A DNA stretch of 64,000 nucleotides from Dyella dinghuensis (GTDB taxonomy: Bacteria; Pseudomonadota; Gammaproteobacteria; Xanthomonadales; Rhodanobacteraceae), in assembly GCF_003977615.1 (NCBI RefSeq), contig NZ_RYZR01000006.1:496001-560000 (forward strand). Direction: 5' to 3'. The notes under the pieces were generated by a model that was not told the DNA's origin, made no database searches, and saw nothing but the letters and a program-made list of their open reading frames with translations. Shown piece after piece: positions 17,797 to 27,108 of the stretch; position 1 is the first letter of the stretch, and every line of letters begins with the position of its first letter. Position numbers and translations under genes: made by a program.

Positions 17797-18950
17797 GCGG
17801 CCCGCAACCGACGGTGTTGCCGGGCGGCGCACAGGACACCGCCGTCGCGCAAAAGCAGGTCACCAAAGAGGTCAAGCAAGCCACGCAAGGCGTGCATCGC
17901 TTGCGCAAGCATCTGCGTGCAATCCGCATGACGCTCAACGCCATGCTGATACTGGCGCTGCTTTATACCGCCGCCCTGGTCAAGGCGTTGGTGATTCCAT
18001 TAGTGCTGGCCGCCTTTATCGGCCTCGCGCTCAATCCGATCGTTGCGGCCGGTGCACGGCATCGCATTCCGCGCTGGCTGGGTGCCATCGTATTGATGAT
18101 CACGTTGATTGCCGCCATCGGCGCGGGCGTCAGCATGCTTGCGCAGCCTGCCGTGGGCTGGGTTCACAACGCACCGACAACGATCCACGCCTTCGGGTTG
18201 AAACTCGAACATGTGGCGCAGCCGTTGGAAGCGGCCAATCGCGCGACGCAAACACTCGTGAACGGACACGCGCCGCCACGCACGCAGTCCGGGCAGCCGA
18301 ATCCATCCGATGTCGCATTCAGTGTGTGGGACGTGGTCTCCAATGCGCCGAAAGTACTCGCCGCGATCCTCACCGTATTGCTGCTGGTGTTTTTCTTTCT
18401 GATTTACGGCGATTTGCTGCTGCGGCGACTCGTCGAGATCGCGCCAAGCTTTGGCTACAAGCGCCATGCGGTTTCCATCGTGCGCGGTATTCAGACGGAA
18501 GTGTCGCGTTACATTCTTACGACGGTGGTGATCAACGTGTCGCTAGGCATGATCACCTCAGGCATTCTGTTTTTGTTGAACGTGCCCGATCCGTTGCTGT
18601 GGGGAACGGTGGCGATGCTCGCCAACTTCATTCCCTACGTCGGCGCCATCGTTACGACGACGATGTTGCTGCTGGTCGGCTTGATGCATTTCGACGACTT
18701 GCTGCACGGCATTCTTCCTGCGTTGTGCTTTGCAGGCGTGACTGCGGTTGAAGGCAACATGATCACACCGATGATTCTTGGGCGGCGCATGCGTATCAGC
18801 CCGATTGCGATTCTTATCTGGCTGTTGGTATGGGGCTGGTTGTGGGGTGTGCCGGGTGCGTTGCTGGCGGTGCCGATGTTGACCAGCGCGAAGCTGATTG
18901 CCGAACGCGTGCGCGGATGGGAATGGTTTGCGCGGATGGTGCAGCGCTAA
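17793..18950 (+). CDS. AI-2E family transporter (PerM/TqsA-like)
   Basis: 385 residues. After a polar N terminus of about 45 residues come roughly eight membrane helices with the family's large soluble insert near residues 115-190. Conserved blocks are VIPLVLAAFIGLALNPIV, the C-terminal NFIPYVGAIVTT, and VEGNMITPMILGRRMRISP. Members export autoinducer-2 or act as ion antiporters; the substrate is not clear from sequence. Its start overlaps the stop of the small gene before it. Confidence 0.85.
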   Translation: MSGPQPTVLPGGAQDTAVAQKQVTKEVKQATQGVHRLRKHLRAIRMTLNAMLILALLYTAALVKALVIPLVLAAFIGLALNPIVAAGARHRIPRWLGAIVLMITLIAAIGAGVSMLAQPAVGWVHNAPTTIHAFGLKLEHVAQPLEAANRATQTLVNGHAPPRTQSGQPNPSDVAFSVWDVVSNAPKVLAAILTVLLLVFFFLIYGDLLLRRLVEIAPSFGYKRHAVSIVRGIQTEVSRYILTTVVINVSLGMITSGILFLLNVPDPLLWGTVAMLANFIPYVGAIVTTTMLLLVGLMHFDDLLHGILPALCFAGVTAVEGNMITPMILGRRMRISPIAILIWLLVWGWLWGVPGALLAVPMLTSAKLIAERVRGWEWFARMVQR

Positions 18951-18979
18951 CACTAGTGTCACGCTGCGACATCCCTGCT

Positions 18980-19080
18980 CGTCATTCCGGCGCAGGCCGG
19001 AATCCAGTGTCCTCACGCTCGATTCGTGAGGAATACACCACTGGTATCGCCACTGGATTCCGGCCTGCGCCGGAATGACG
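18980..19080. repeat. REP-like element: paired 30-base inverted repeats with internal hairpin
   Basis: Two 30-base arms at 18980-19009 and 19051-19080 are perfect reverse complements. Each contains the core CATTCCGGC...GCCGGAAT. Between them is a second small hairpin, CCTCACG (19011-19017) and CGTGAGG (19025-19031). The element fills the space between the permease gene and the convergent efflux lipoprotein gene. This is the shape of a dispersed REP/BIME repeat. Confidence 0.75.
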
Positions 19081-19088
19081 GTGAGGAA

Positions 19089-20534
19089 TTATTGTGCGGT
19101 GGCGACAGCGTTGGCTACTTGCGTGCAACTCGCGTCGTTGCAAGCCTGCCATCCACCACCGAGCGCCTTATAAAGCGAAACCGCTCGCGTATCGATGGCC
19201 GTCTCCGACTGCGCCAGATCATCTTCCGCCGCCAGCTGCACGCGCTCGGCGTCCAGCAACTCCAGATAACCCGTAGCGCCTTCCTTGTAGCGAATACGCG
19301 CAAGATCCGCCGCTCGCCGACTCTGTTCGCTCTGCGCCATCAACTGTTCCACGCGCTCATGCTCGGCGTTGTAACCAACCACAGCATTGTCGACATCTTC
19401 AATAGCCGAAAGCACCGCGCGTTGATAATTCGCCTGCGCCTCATCGGCGCGCGCCTCGCTCGCATGCAAATTGGAACGCACACGCTCCACATTCAGCCCG
19501 GACCACGTGATGCTCGGGCCGATGGAGAACGCACGCGAGGCCGGACCGCCGAAGTCGTTGCTCTGCCCGGCCAGGAAGCCGAGGAAACCGCCAATGGAAA
19601 TATGCGGATAGAAATCGGCTTTCGCTACACCGATGCGCGCTGTGGCTGCGGCGTATTGCCGTTCGGCGACGCGAACATCAGGACGGCGCGATAGCACATC
19701 CTCGGCCTTGCCAATCGGCAACACCGTCGCGATCGGTTTGAACGTGGCAGGCGATACATCGACGTCCAATTCACCCGGGCGTTCGCCCACCAACACGGCA
19801 AGCCGATATTCGTATGCTTTGGATTGCGTATCGAGCACTGGCAACTGCGCTCGTGCCGCACTCAACTGCGCGCTGGCGCTGGCGACATCCTGCTCCGACG
19901 CGGTACCGATCTGCGCACGCGCCTGAATCAGTTTCAACGTATCAGCCTGGTTGTCGATATTGCGCTGGGCGATGGCGAGCCGCTGCTGTGTGCCACGCAA
20001 CTCAAAATAATTGCGCGCGACTTCCGCAAACAACGTCACCTGCGCATCGCGCAATGACGCTTCGCTTGCGCCCACGTCGGCACGCGCGGCTTCCACGTTG
20101 CGCCGCACGCCACCGAACAGATCGATTTCCCACGATGCGTCAAAACCCGCTTCGTACGTCTTGATCGGTATGCGCTGCGTCGTAAAGCCGGGTTGCTGTT
20201 CAATCGCGCGGCTATAGGCGACATCGGTATCGATGGTCGGCAGCTGGTCCGACTTGGCGCCGCCAAGCAGTGCGCGCGATTCATCGAGTCGCGCGACTGC
20301 GATATGCAAATCCAGGCTGCCCTTCGCGGCACGCTGAATCAACGCATCCAGCACCGGGTCGTTGAACTGCTGCCACCATTGCGCTTGGAACTGATCGGCA
20401 TTCTCGCGTGCCGCATCGACACCCTGCACATTAGCAGCAGGCGTTGCCGGCGTTTTGTAATCCGGCCCAACGCTGGCACAACCGGCCAGCGCGAGGGCGG
20501 CAAACAGTGCCGTATTACGAATAAAGCGTGTCAT
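19089..20534 (-). CDS. RND efflux outer-membrane lipoprotein (NodT/OprN-like)
   Basis: 481 residues. The lipobox LALAGCASVGPDYK near residue 19 marks a lipoprotein. The TolC-like architecture of two repeated helical/strand halves is visible (WWQQFNDPVLDALIQRA; VGERPGELDV; LPIGKAEDVLSRRPDVRVAE; ATGYLELLDAERVQLAAEDD). It forms the outer-membrane channel of the tripartite pump. It is the third gene of the unit, starting one base after the permease stop. Confidence 0.92.
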   Translation of the reverse strand: MTRFIRNTALFAALALAGCASVGPDYKTPATPAANVQGVDAARENADQFQAQWWQQFNDPVLDALIQRAAKGSLDLHIAVARLDESRALLGGAKSDQLPTIDTDVAYSRAIEQQPGFTTQRIPIKTYEAGFDASWEIDLFGGVRRNVEAARADVGASEASLRDAQVTLFAEVARNYFELRGTQQRLAIAQRNIDNQADTLKLIQARAQIGTASEQDVASASAQLSAARAQLPVLDTQSKAYEYRLAVLVGERPGELDVDVSPATFKPIATVLPIGKAEDVLSRRPDVRVAERQYAAATARIGVAKADFYPHISIGGFLGFLAGQSNDFGGPASRAFSIGPSITWSGLNVERVRSNLHASEARADEAQANYQRAVLSAIEDVDNAVVGYNAEHERVEQLMAQSEQSRRAADLARIRYKEGATGYLELLDAERVQLAAEDDLAQSETAIDTRAVSLYKALGGGWQACNDASCTQVANAVATAQ

Positions 20535-20535
20535 C

Positions 20536-23500
20536 TCAATGGCCCTCCAAAGCGGGCAACGTGGATGCGTGCTGTTGTTTCTTGCGCGCTTCGCGGCGTT
20601 CCACCACGGCGCGGATCAGCACATAGAACAAAGGCGTATAGATCAGGCCGAAGATGGTGACGCCGAGCATGCCGGAGAACACCGCCACACCCATCGCGTG
20701 ACGCATCTCCGCACCGGCACCGTGCGAGGTCACCAGCGGGACGACGCCCATGATGAACGCAATCGACGTCATCAGGATCGGGCGCAGTCGCAGGCGAGCC
20801 GCTTCCAGCACCGCTTCGTGACGGCTCATGCCTTCATGCTGACGTTCGCGCGCAAACTCCACGATCAGAATCGCGTTCTTGCACGCCAAACCAACGAGCA
20901 CGATCAAGCCGATCTGCGTGAAGATGTTGTTGTCACCACCGGACAGCCATACACCGGCGATCGCGGAGAGCAACACCATCGGCACGATCAGGATCACCGC
21001 CAACGGCAGCGACCAGCTTTCATACAGCGACGACAGCACCAGGAACACCAGCAGCACACACAACGGGAACACGAGAACTGCGGTGTTGCCGGCGAGGATT
21101 TGCTGATACGTCAGTTCGGTCCATTCGTAGCTCATGCCATTGGGCAGATTGTCGTTCGCCAGCTTTTCCATCGCCGCCTGTGCCTGGCCGGAGCTAAAGC
21201 CTGGCGCAGGGCCGCCGTTGATTTCGGCCGTCACGTAACCGTTGTAATGCATCACGCGTTCAAGACCGGCCGTGCGATGCACCGTCACGAACGAACCCAA
21301 GGGGATCATGTCGCCCTTCGCGTTGCGCGTCTTCAATTGCGAGATGTCTTCCGGTTCGTGACGGTAGCCCGGCTCGGCCGACACGTTCACCTGATAGATG
21401 CGTCCAAAGCGATTGAAGTCGTTGACGTAGAGCGAGCCGAGATACGCCTGCATGGTTTGATCGACATCGGCCAGATCTACACCCTCGGCTTTTGCTTTCT
21501 CGCGATCCACATCAGCATCGATCTGCGGCACGCTCACCTGATAGCTGGAGAACAACCCAGCCAGCGCCGGCACCTTCTGGCTCTGCGCAATCAGGTTCTG
21601 CGTTTGCTTGTACAACTCATCGAAACCAAGCTGTCCGCGATCCTCGACCTGCAGGCGGAAACCACCGATCGTGCCGAGGCCCTGCACGGGCGGTGGCGGG
21701 AAGATGGCGATGTACGCATCCTGGATCGACAGGAACTTCTGATTCAGCGCCCCGGCAATCGCACCGGCTGACAACGACGGATCGCGGCGTTCGTCAAACG
21801 GCTTCAACGTCACGAACACGATGCCCGCGTTGGTGCTGTTGGTAAAACCGTTGATGGAGAGACCGGGGAATGCCACCGCACTTTCGACACCGGGTTGCTT
21901 CAAGGCAATCGCCGACATGCGCTGAATGACATCTTCCGTGCGATCGAGCGACGCAGCGTCAGGCAGCTGCGCAAACGACACCAGATACTGCTTATCCTGC
22001 GCAGGTACGAAGCCCATCGGCACATGGCTGAAACCAACCCACGTCAGGCCGATCAGACCGGCATACAACACCAGCGCCACCGGACCTTTGCCGACGATGC
22101 GACGCACGGCGCCGACGTAGCGATCCGATCCGCGATGGAACATGCGGTTGAAAGGACGGAACAGCCAACCAAAGGCTTTGTCGATCCACACCGTCAGGCG
22201 ATCTTTCGGTGCGTCGTGACCTTTGAGTAGCACCGCAGCGAGCGCCGGACTCAGGCTCAACGAGTTGAACGCGGAGATCACGGTGGAAATGGCGATTGTC
22301 AGCGCGAACTGGCGATAGAACATGCCGGTCAGGCCGCTGATAAACGCGGTCGGAATAAACACGGCGCACAGCACGAGTGCCGTGGCGACAATCGGGCTTG
22401 TCACCTCGTTCATCGCGCGACGCGTCGCTTCGCGCGGCGTGTAGCCGAGTTCGATATTGCGCTCGACGTTCTCCACCACGACGATGGCATCGTCGACCAC
22501 GATACCAATCGCCAGCACCAGGCCAAACAGCGATAGCGCGTTGAGCGAGAATCCGACCAGATACATCACCGCGAATGTGCCGATCAACGAAACCGGCACA
22601 GAAACCAGCGGGATGATCGACGCGCGCCACGTCTGCAGGAACAGGATCACCACGAGCACGACGAGGAAGATCGCTTCCAGTAGCGTATGAGCGACGGCCT
22701 CAATCGAGCCGCGCACAAATACCGTCGGATCGTAAACGATGCTGTAGTCAACGCCTTCCGGGAACTCCTTCTTCAGCTCGGCCATGGTGGCGCGAACTTC
22801 ATTGGAGATTTGAATGGCGTTGGAACCCGGGCGTGCAAAGATCGGAATCGCGACGGCCGGTTGGTTGTTGAGTAGGCTGCGCAGCGCGTATTGATCGGAG
22901 CCAAGCTCGACACGTGCGACGTCGCTCAAATGCACCACGCTGCCATCGGCATCGGTGCGCACGATGATCTTGCGGAAATCGTCGACGGTGCTGAGGCGGC
23001 CCTGCGTGTTGATATTGAGCTGGAAGTCCGTGTTGCCCGGCACCGGCGGCGCATTCAGCGCACCGGCCGCCACGGCCACGTTCTGCTCCTGGATCGCGTG
23101 CACGACGTCGCCGGTGGTCATGTTGCGTTGGGCGAGCTTCTGCGGGTCCAGCCAGACGCGCATGCTGTATTCGCCGGCGCCGAAAATCTGCACGTCGCCA
23201 ACACCGTCGAGGCGAGCAAGCAGGTCCTTCACGTGCAGGCGTGCGTAGTTCGACAGATAGAGCATGTCGTAACGCTTATCGGGCGACGTCAGATGCACGA
23301 CCATCGTCAGGTCGGGCGAACTCTTCTGCGTCGTCACGCCAAGGCGTTGCACTTCTTCCGGCAGCTTCGGCAGTGCCTGCGCCACGCGGTTCTGTACTTC
23401 GACCTGTGCGTTGTTGAGATCGGTGCCGAGCGCAAACGTCACCGTCAGCGTCATCGTGCCGTCGCTGGTGGCCTGCGAGGAGGTGTAAAGCATGCCTTCA

Positions 23501-23724
23501 ACGCCGTTGATCTGCTCTTCCAGCGGTGTGGCCACTGTTTCGGCAATCACCTCCGGGTTGGCGCCCGGATAGCTGGCGTGCACCACCACGGTGGGCGGCA
23601 CGACTTCGGGATATTCGGCAATCGGCAATTTGAAGACGGCGATGCTTCCCGCGATCACGAAGATCAGCGACAGCACCGCAGCCATGATTGGCCGATCAAC
23701 GAAAAACTGGGCAATGTTTTTCAT
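20536..23724 (-). CDS. RND efflux permease, HAE1 family (MexF/OqxB-like)
   Basis: 1062 residues from ATG 23724. Twelve membrane helices with two large periplasmic loops, as for multidrug proton antiporters. It begins with FFVDRPIMAAVLSLIFVIAG and LPIAEYPEVVPPTVVVHASY. The proton-relay Asp pair lies in GIVVDDAIVVVENVE near residue 405. The segments LTSPDKRYDMLYLSNYA and FLQTWRASIIPLVSVPVSLI resemble MexF and OqxB more than AcrB. Middle gene of an adaptor-permease-channel operon. Confidence 0.93.
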   Translation of the reverse strand: MKNIAQFFVDRPIMAAVLSLIFVIAGSIAVFKLPIAEYPEVVPPTVVVHASYPGANPEVIAETVATPLEEQINGVEGMLYTSSQATSDGTMTLTVTFALGTDLNNAQVEVQNRVAQALPKLPEEVQRLGVTTQKSSPDLTMVVHLTSPDKRYDMLYLSNYARLHVKDLLARLDGVGDVQIFGAGEYSMRVWLDPQKLAQRNMTTGDVVHAIQEQNVAVAAGALNAPPVPGNTDFQLNINTQGRLSTVDDFRKIIVRTDADGSVVHLSDVARVELGSDQYALRSLLNNQPAVAIPIFARPGSNAIQISNEVRATMAELKKEFPEGVDYSIVYDPTVFVRGSIEAVAHTLLEAIFLVVLVVILFLQTWRASIIPLVSVPVSLIGTFAVMYLVGFSLNALSLFGLVLAIGIVVDDAIVVVENVERNIELGYTPREATRRAMNEVTSPIVATALVLCAVFIPTAFISGLTGMFYRQFALTIAISTVISAFNSLSLSPALAAVLLKGHDAPKDRLTVWIDKAFGWLFRPFNRMFHRGSDRYVGAVRRIVGKGPVALVLYAGLIGLTWVGFSHVPMGFVPAQDKQYLVSFAQLPDAASLDRTEDVIQRMSAIALKQPGVESAVAFPGLSINGFTNSTNAGIVFVTLKPFDERRDPSLSAGAIAGALNQKFLSIQDAYIAIFPPPPVQGLGTIGGFRLQVEDRGQLGFDELYKQTQNLIAQSQKVPALAGLFSSYQVSVPQIDADVDREKAKAEGVDLADVDQTMQAYLGSLYVNDFNRFGRIYQVNVSAEPGYRHEPEDISQLKTRNAKGDMIPLGSFVTVHRTAGLERVMHYNGYVTAEINGGPAPGFSSGQAQAAMEKLANDNLPNGMSYEWTELTYQQILAGNTAVLVFPLCVLLVFLVLSSLYESWSLPLAVILIVPMVLLSAIAGVWLSGGDNNIFTQIGLIVLVGLACKNAILIVEFARERQHEGMSRHEAVLEAARLRLRPILMTSIAFIMGVVPLVTSHGAGAEMRHAMGVAVFSGMLGVTIFGLIYTPLFYVLIRAVVERREARKKQQHASTLPALEGH

Positions 23725-23756
23725 GGTTTGGTTCTCGATCGTTCTTGCCGTAAAGG

Positions 23757-23890
23757 CCCCCTCTCCCCTCCGGGGAGAGGGTTGGTGAGAGGGGCTGGCT
23801 TTGCGTTTGCGTTCAATACGCGAGGGCTTCGATGCGGTTCGGTCGCAAGAGCCGCCCCTCACCTCGGTCCTCTCCCCAAAGGGGAGGGGA
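23757..23890. repeat. Imperfect long inverted repeat inside the efflux operon
   Basis: Two G/C-run arms, about 23757-23800 and 23850-23890, are imperfect reverse complements of each other. Each arm also folds on itself (CTCTCCCCTCCGGGGAGAG on the left, TCTCCCCAAAGGGGAGGGGA on the right). The element takes up most of the 174-base gap between adaptor and permease genes, so it could reduce or stabilise the distal part of the mRNA. Confidence 0.65.
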
Positions 23891-23898
23891 AGAAGGCG

Positions 23899-25149
23899 TC
23901 AGCCTTGCGGGTGCTTTGGCGTAGCGGTATTCGCCTGCGCGGTGCGCGTGTCACTGCCATCCAGATTGGTGGCTGCCGCATCGACCAGTGCTTTGTCTTG
24001 CGGATCGAGGCGTGAGTCCATCGCGACCTGTTGCGGTGTCACTTCTGCACCAGGACGTACGCGCTGCAAACCGTTGATGACGACGACATCGCCCGCGTTC
24101 AAACCGTTATCGATCACGCGCAATCCGTGAAACAGCGGGCCGGTATCGACCTTGCGGTACTCCACCTTGTGCTTCGCATCGACTACATAGACGAATTGAT
24201 TGCCCAGATCGGTGCCCACGGCACGATCATCGACCAGCAAACGCGGACGCGGCTGACCGCTTTGCAGACGCACGTGTGCGTACAAACCGGGTGTCAGCAA
24301 TCCGCCTTCGTCGTCGAATACCGCGCGCAGGCGCATGGTTCCGGAGTTCGCATGCACCTGGTTGTCGACAAAGTCGATGCGGCCGATGTGCGGATAACCC
24401 TGCTCATCGGCCAGACCCATCGTTGCTTCGATGCGTGCGGCGCCACCGTTCTTGGCAACATCGCGGCGCAGACGATCCAGTTTCAACCACGTTTGTTCAT
24501 CGACATCGAAATATACGTAGACGGGATTGATCGACACGACGCTGGTCAGCACATCCGAACTGGTCACCAGGTTGCCCGGCATGATGCGCGCGTTGCTTAC
24601 GCGGCCATCGATCGGTGCACGCACCTGTGTCCAATCCAGGTTGAGCTTTGCGGTGGCAAGCGCAGCAGTGGCGGCGGCGAGCGTTGCGTTCGCGCTTTGT
24701 TCGCCGGTGCTCATGCTGTCGGCGTCTTCCTGCGAAATTGCGTGTTGTTCAAGCAGACGCTTCGCGCGTGCCGCATTGGCCTGCGCCAGCCCAAGTTGGG
24801 CCTGGGCTTGCGCGCGGTTGGCGGTCAGCCTGTCCACTTCCGCCTGGAACGGGCGCGGGTCGATGCGGAACAGCACATCGCCCTGATGCACGTCAGTGCC
24901 TTCCTTGAATTCCACAGAGTTTACGTAGCCGCCCACGCGCGGGCGCACATCGACGGTGTCGACGGCCTGCAGCTGGCCGGTGAAATCGGCGCTGTCGCTG
25001 ACCGGGCGCACCATCGCCTCGGCCACGGTGACCTGGGGCAGGGCTGCGCCCGCGGCGGCTTGGGCATGCGCGCCGTGGCTGCCTAAAAGAGCCCAGCTGC
25101 CGCCAATCGCGACAACGACCAGGCTGGCTAGAATGGTTTTCTTCAACAT
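23899..25149 (-). CDS. RND efflux periplasmic adaptor (MexE-like)
   Basis: 416 residues with an N-terminal membrane/signal segment (ILASLVVVAIGGSWALLG) lacking a clear lipobox Cys. The membrane-fusion-protein layout is plain: biotinyl-lipoyl halves GYVNSVEFKEGTDVHQGDVL and LDWTQVRAPIDGRVS flank an alpha-helical hairpin (about residues 105-165), then a beta-barrel and the C-terminal membrane-proximal domain (GLNAGDVVVINGLQRVRPG). It links the permease to the channel. First gene of the operon, divergent from a LysR regulator. Confidence 0.92.
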   Translation of the reverse strand: MLKKTILASLVVVAIGGSWALLGSHGAHAQAAAGAALPQVTVAEAMVRPVSDSADFTGQLQAVDTVDVRPRVGGYVNSVEFKEGTDVHQGDVLFRIDPRPFQAEVDRLTANRAQAQAQLGLAQANAARAKRLLEQHAISQEDADSMSTGEQSANATLAAATAALATAKLNLDWTQVRAPIDGRVSNARIMPGNLVTSSDVLTSVVSINPVYVYFDVDEQTWLKLDRLRRDVAKNGGAARIEATMGLADEQGYPHIGRIDFVDNQVHANSGTMRLRAVFDDEGGLLTPGLYAHVRLQSGQPRPRLLVDDRAVGTDLGNQFVYVVDAKHKVEYRKVDTGPLFHGLRVIDNGLNAGDVVVINGLQRVRPGAEVTPQQVAMDSRLDPQDKALVDAAATNLDGSDTRTAQANTATPKHPQG

Positions 25150-25214
25150 CTTTCTCGCTCCCTCTCTATACCTTCGTGCCGCAATGCAGCACGATCAGGG
25201 AACGGAATATTAGG

Positions 25215-25230
25215 TATACTAACCAGTATA
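25215..25230. promoter_or_regulatory. Candidate operator TATACT-N4-AGTATA
   Basis: A perfect 6+6 palindrome with a four-base spacer lies 66 bases upstream of the adaptor start and 66 bases upstream of the LysR start. It has the dyad form typical of LysR-type recognition and overlaps likely promoter elements, since TATACT itself resembles a -10. Confidence 0.5.
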
Positions 25231-25256
25231 GAAAACCCGTTTAGTAATCATATGAC

Positions 25257-25275
25257 TCGTGACTCTCAGTCACGA
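25257..25275. promoter_or_regulatory. Candidate operator TCGTGACT-CTC-AGTCACGA
   Basis: A perfect 8-base dyad with a 3-base centre lies about 20 bases before the LysR gene's ATG. Its position suggests autoregulation of the LysR gene, or a leader hairpin in its mRNA. Confidence 0.45.
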
Positions 25276-25295
25276 ATGGGTGCATAATCGGTCCC

Positions 25296-26270
25296 ATGGA
25301 AGACTTTTCAGCTATATCCGCCTTCGTTCGTGTGGTCGAAGCCAAGAGTTTTGCCTCGGCGGCTGCCCAATTGGGCATGACGCCGTCGGGTGTCAGCCGC
25401 GCGGTATCCCGTCTGGAAGAGCATCTGGGTGCCCGATTGCTGTTCCGCTCCACACGTGCCCTGCGTTTAACCGACGATGGGGCCTCGTTCTACGCACGTT
25501 GCAAGGAGATCCTTACCGATCTCAACGAGGCGACCGAGGCGCTGGGGTACGCCAACCGCAAACCCAAAGGCAAGTTGCGAGTGGGCATGTCGGTCTCGGT
25601 GGGACGTGCGGCGATCATTCCGCAGCTCAGCGACTTCGAGCGCCGCTACCCGGATATCCGGCTCGAACTGATGATGTGCGACTACCCCTACGACCTCAAC
25701 GAGGAAGGCGTGGACTGCGCCATCCGCATGGGTGAGCTGGAGGATTCCAGCCTTATCGCGCGCAAGATCGGCTACTTCCGGAATGTGCTGCTTGCCTCGC
25801 CGGAGTACCTGCAGAAGCACGGTTCGCCGACCACCATCGACGATCTGAAAAATCATCGCTGCATCAACTACGTGTATCCCAACGGCCGTCCGCGTCAGTG
25901 GCAGTTCGAAACGCCGACTGGCCGCGTCGATGTGGACGTCGATGCGCACATGCTTATCAACGACGGCGAATCCGTGATCCAGGCTGCGGTGGCGGGGCTG
26001 GGCATCATCCAGGCGCCGCACGTGCTCGCCGCCTGCATGCTCGATTTCGGAAAACTCGAACCGATCATGACGGACACGGTTTCCACCGGTAAATCGGTAT
26101 GGATCGTCTATCCCCAGAAGAAACATCTGTCGGCGCGTGTGCAGGCGTTTATCGAATGGGCGCGTGAGTTGTTCGAGCGTCCGTTCGAATCGGTCTGCCA
26201 GGTGGCGCCGGGGCCGATTGTCGAATCGTTTATGCCGAAGAAGGAAAAGCCGGCGACGCGTACGCAGTAA
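25296..26270 (+). CDS. LysR-family transcriptional regulator
   Basis: 324 residues. The N-terminal winged HTH is FSAISAFVRVVEAKSFASAA...GMTPSGVSRAVSRLE, followed by the PBP2-like effector domain (KLRVGMSVSVGRAAIIPQL; GVDCAIRMGELEDSSLIARK; VAGLGIIQAPHVLA). It matches the CrgA/DhcR-like subgroup. It is divergent from the RND efflux operon with two palindromes in between, so it most likely controls the pump. The tail after residue 300 is short, basic and likely disordered. Confidence 0.9.
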   Translation: MEDFSAISAFVRVVEAKSFASAAAQLGMTPSGVSRAVSRLEEHLGARLLFRSTRALRLTDDGASFYARCKEILTDLNEATEALGYANRKPKGKLRVGMSVSVGRAAIIPQLSDFERRYPDIRLELMMCDYPYDLNEEGVDCAIRMGELEDSSLIARKIGYFRNVLLASPEYLQKHGSPTTIDDLKNHRCINYVYPNGRPRQWQFETPTGRVDVDVDAHMLINDGESVIQAAVAGLGIIQAPHVLAACMLDFGKLEPIMTDTVSTGKSVWIVYPQKKHLSARVQAFIEWARELFERPFESVCQVAPGPIVESFMPKKEKPATRTQ

Positions 26271-26286
26271 TGCGTTGCCGGTGAGC

Positions 26287-27084
26287 TTAGGCGCCGTTGG
26301 GAATCAGCAGCAACAACGCAGCCCCCAACGCAATGCGATACATCGCAAACCACGTGAAGCGATGCGTGCGGATGTAGCCGAGCAGCCACTTCACCACGAT
26401 AAATGCCACGACCAGCGAAACGACGAAGCCAACGATCAAGGCCGTCCAGTCTTCGTGCGCTGCGCCGCCATGTTTCAGCACTTTGAGCAACTCGTAAGCC
26501 GTTGCGGCATACATCGTTGGAATGCCGACGAGGAACGAAAATTCCGTTGCGGCGGCCCGATTGCTCGTGCCGGCAAGCATGGCCGTGAAAATCGTCGCAC
26601 CGGAACGCGATGTGCCGGGAAAAATACCTGCGACGATTTGCGCGATGCCGACGAGTATCGCGACGCGCCACGTGATGTCTTTTCGGTCGGCCTGCCGCGC
26701 AGCGACCGCTTCCGCCGCGAGTATCCAGAACCCGCCGATCAACAATGCCCAGGCGATGGGCGTGATCGTTTCCGGTAGTTTGAAACCGTAATGCGTAACG
26801 ACGATGCCGAGCACGCAGGTGATCAGGAACGCCACGAGAAGTTTGCACAGATAGTCGCGATTACTGCGCTCGCGCCACTGCGTGAGCAGCTGCCAGATAC
26901 GTTTCCAGTAAATCAACGTTATCGCGAGGATGGCGCCGGCCTGAATGCCGACGTTGAAAAGATCCGACCGTGCTCCAAGCCCGAAATCTTCGGCGATCAG
27001 CAAATGCCCCGTGCTGGAGATCGGCAGGAATTCGGTCACGCCTTCGATGATGCCCAGCAGCAGGACGCGGATCAGATCGTGCAC
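26287..27084 (-). CDS. uppP: Undecaprenyl-diphosphatase
   Basis: 265 residues from GTG 27084, preceded by GGGAGAG. The enzyme dephosphorylates undecaprenyl diphosphate to recycle the lipid carrier for peptidoglycan, in the inner membrane. Both active-site motifs are intact: GIIEGVTEFLPISSTGHLL (residues 12-30) and FPGTSRSGATI (near 158-168). About eight membrane helices. It is monocistronic by appearance and ends close to the LysR gene stop on the other strand. Confidence 0.95.
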   Translation of the reverse strand: MHDLIRVLLLGIIEGVTEFLPISSTGHLLIAEDFGLGARSDLFNVGIQAGAILAITLIYWKRIWQLLTQWRERSNRDYLCKLLVAFLITCVLGIVVTHYGFKLPETITPIAWALLIGGFWILAAEAVAARQADRKDITWRVAILVGIAQIVAGIFPGTSRSGATIFTAMLAGTSNRAAATEFSFLVGIPTMYAATAYELLKVLKHGGAAHEDWTALIVGFVVSLVVAFIVVKWLLGYIRTHRFTWFAMYRIALGAALLLLIPNGA

Positions 27085-27096
27085 GTGATCTCTCCC

Positions 27097-27108
27097 TCAG
27101 ATATCTGA
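27097..27108. promoter_or_regulatory. Perfect 12-base palindrome in the uppP/DUF4239 divergent region
   Basis: TCAGATATCTGA lies immediately upstream of the uppP ribosome site, probably within its leader. It could be an operator. Short palindromes also occur by chance, so confidence is low. The rest of the 159-base region shows nothing else I can name. Confidence 0.25.
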
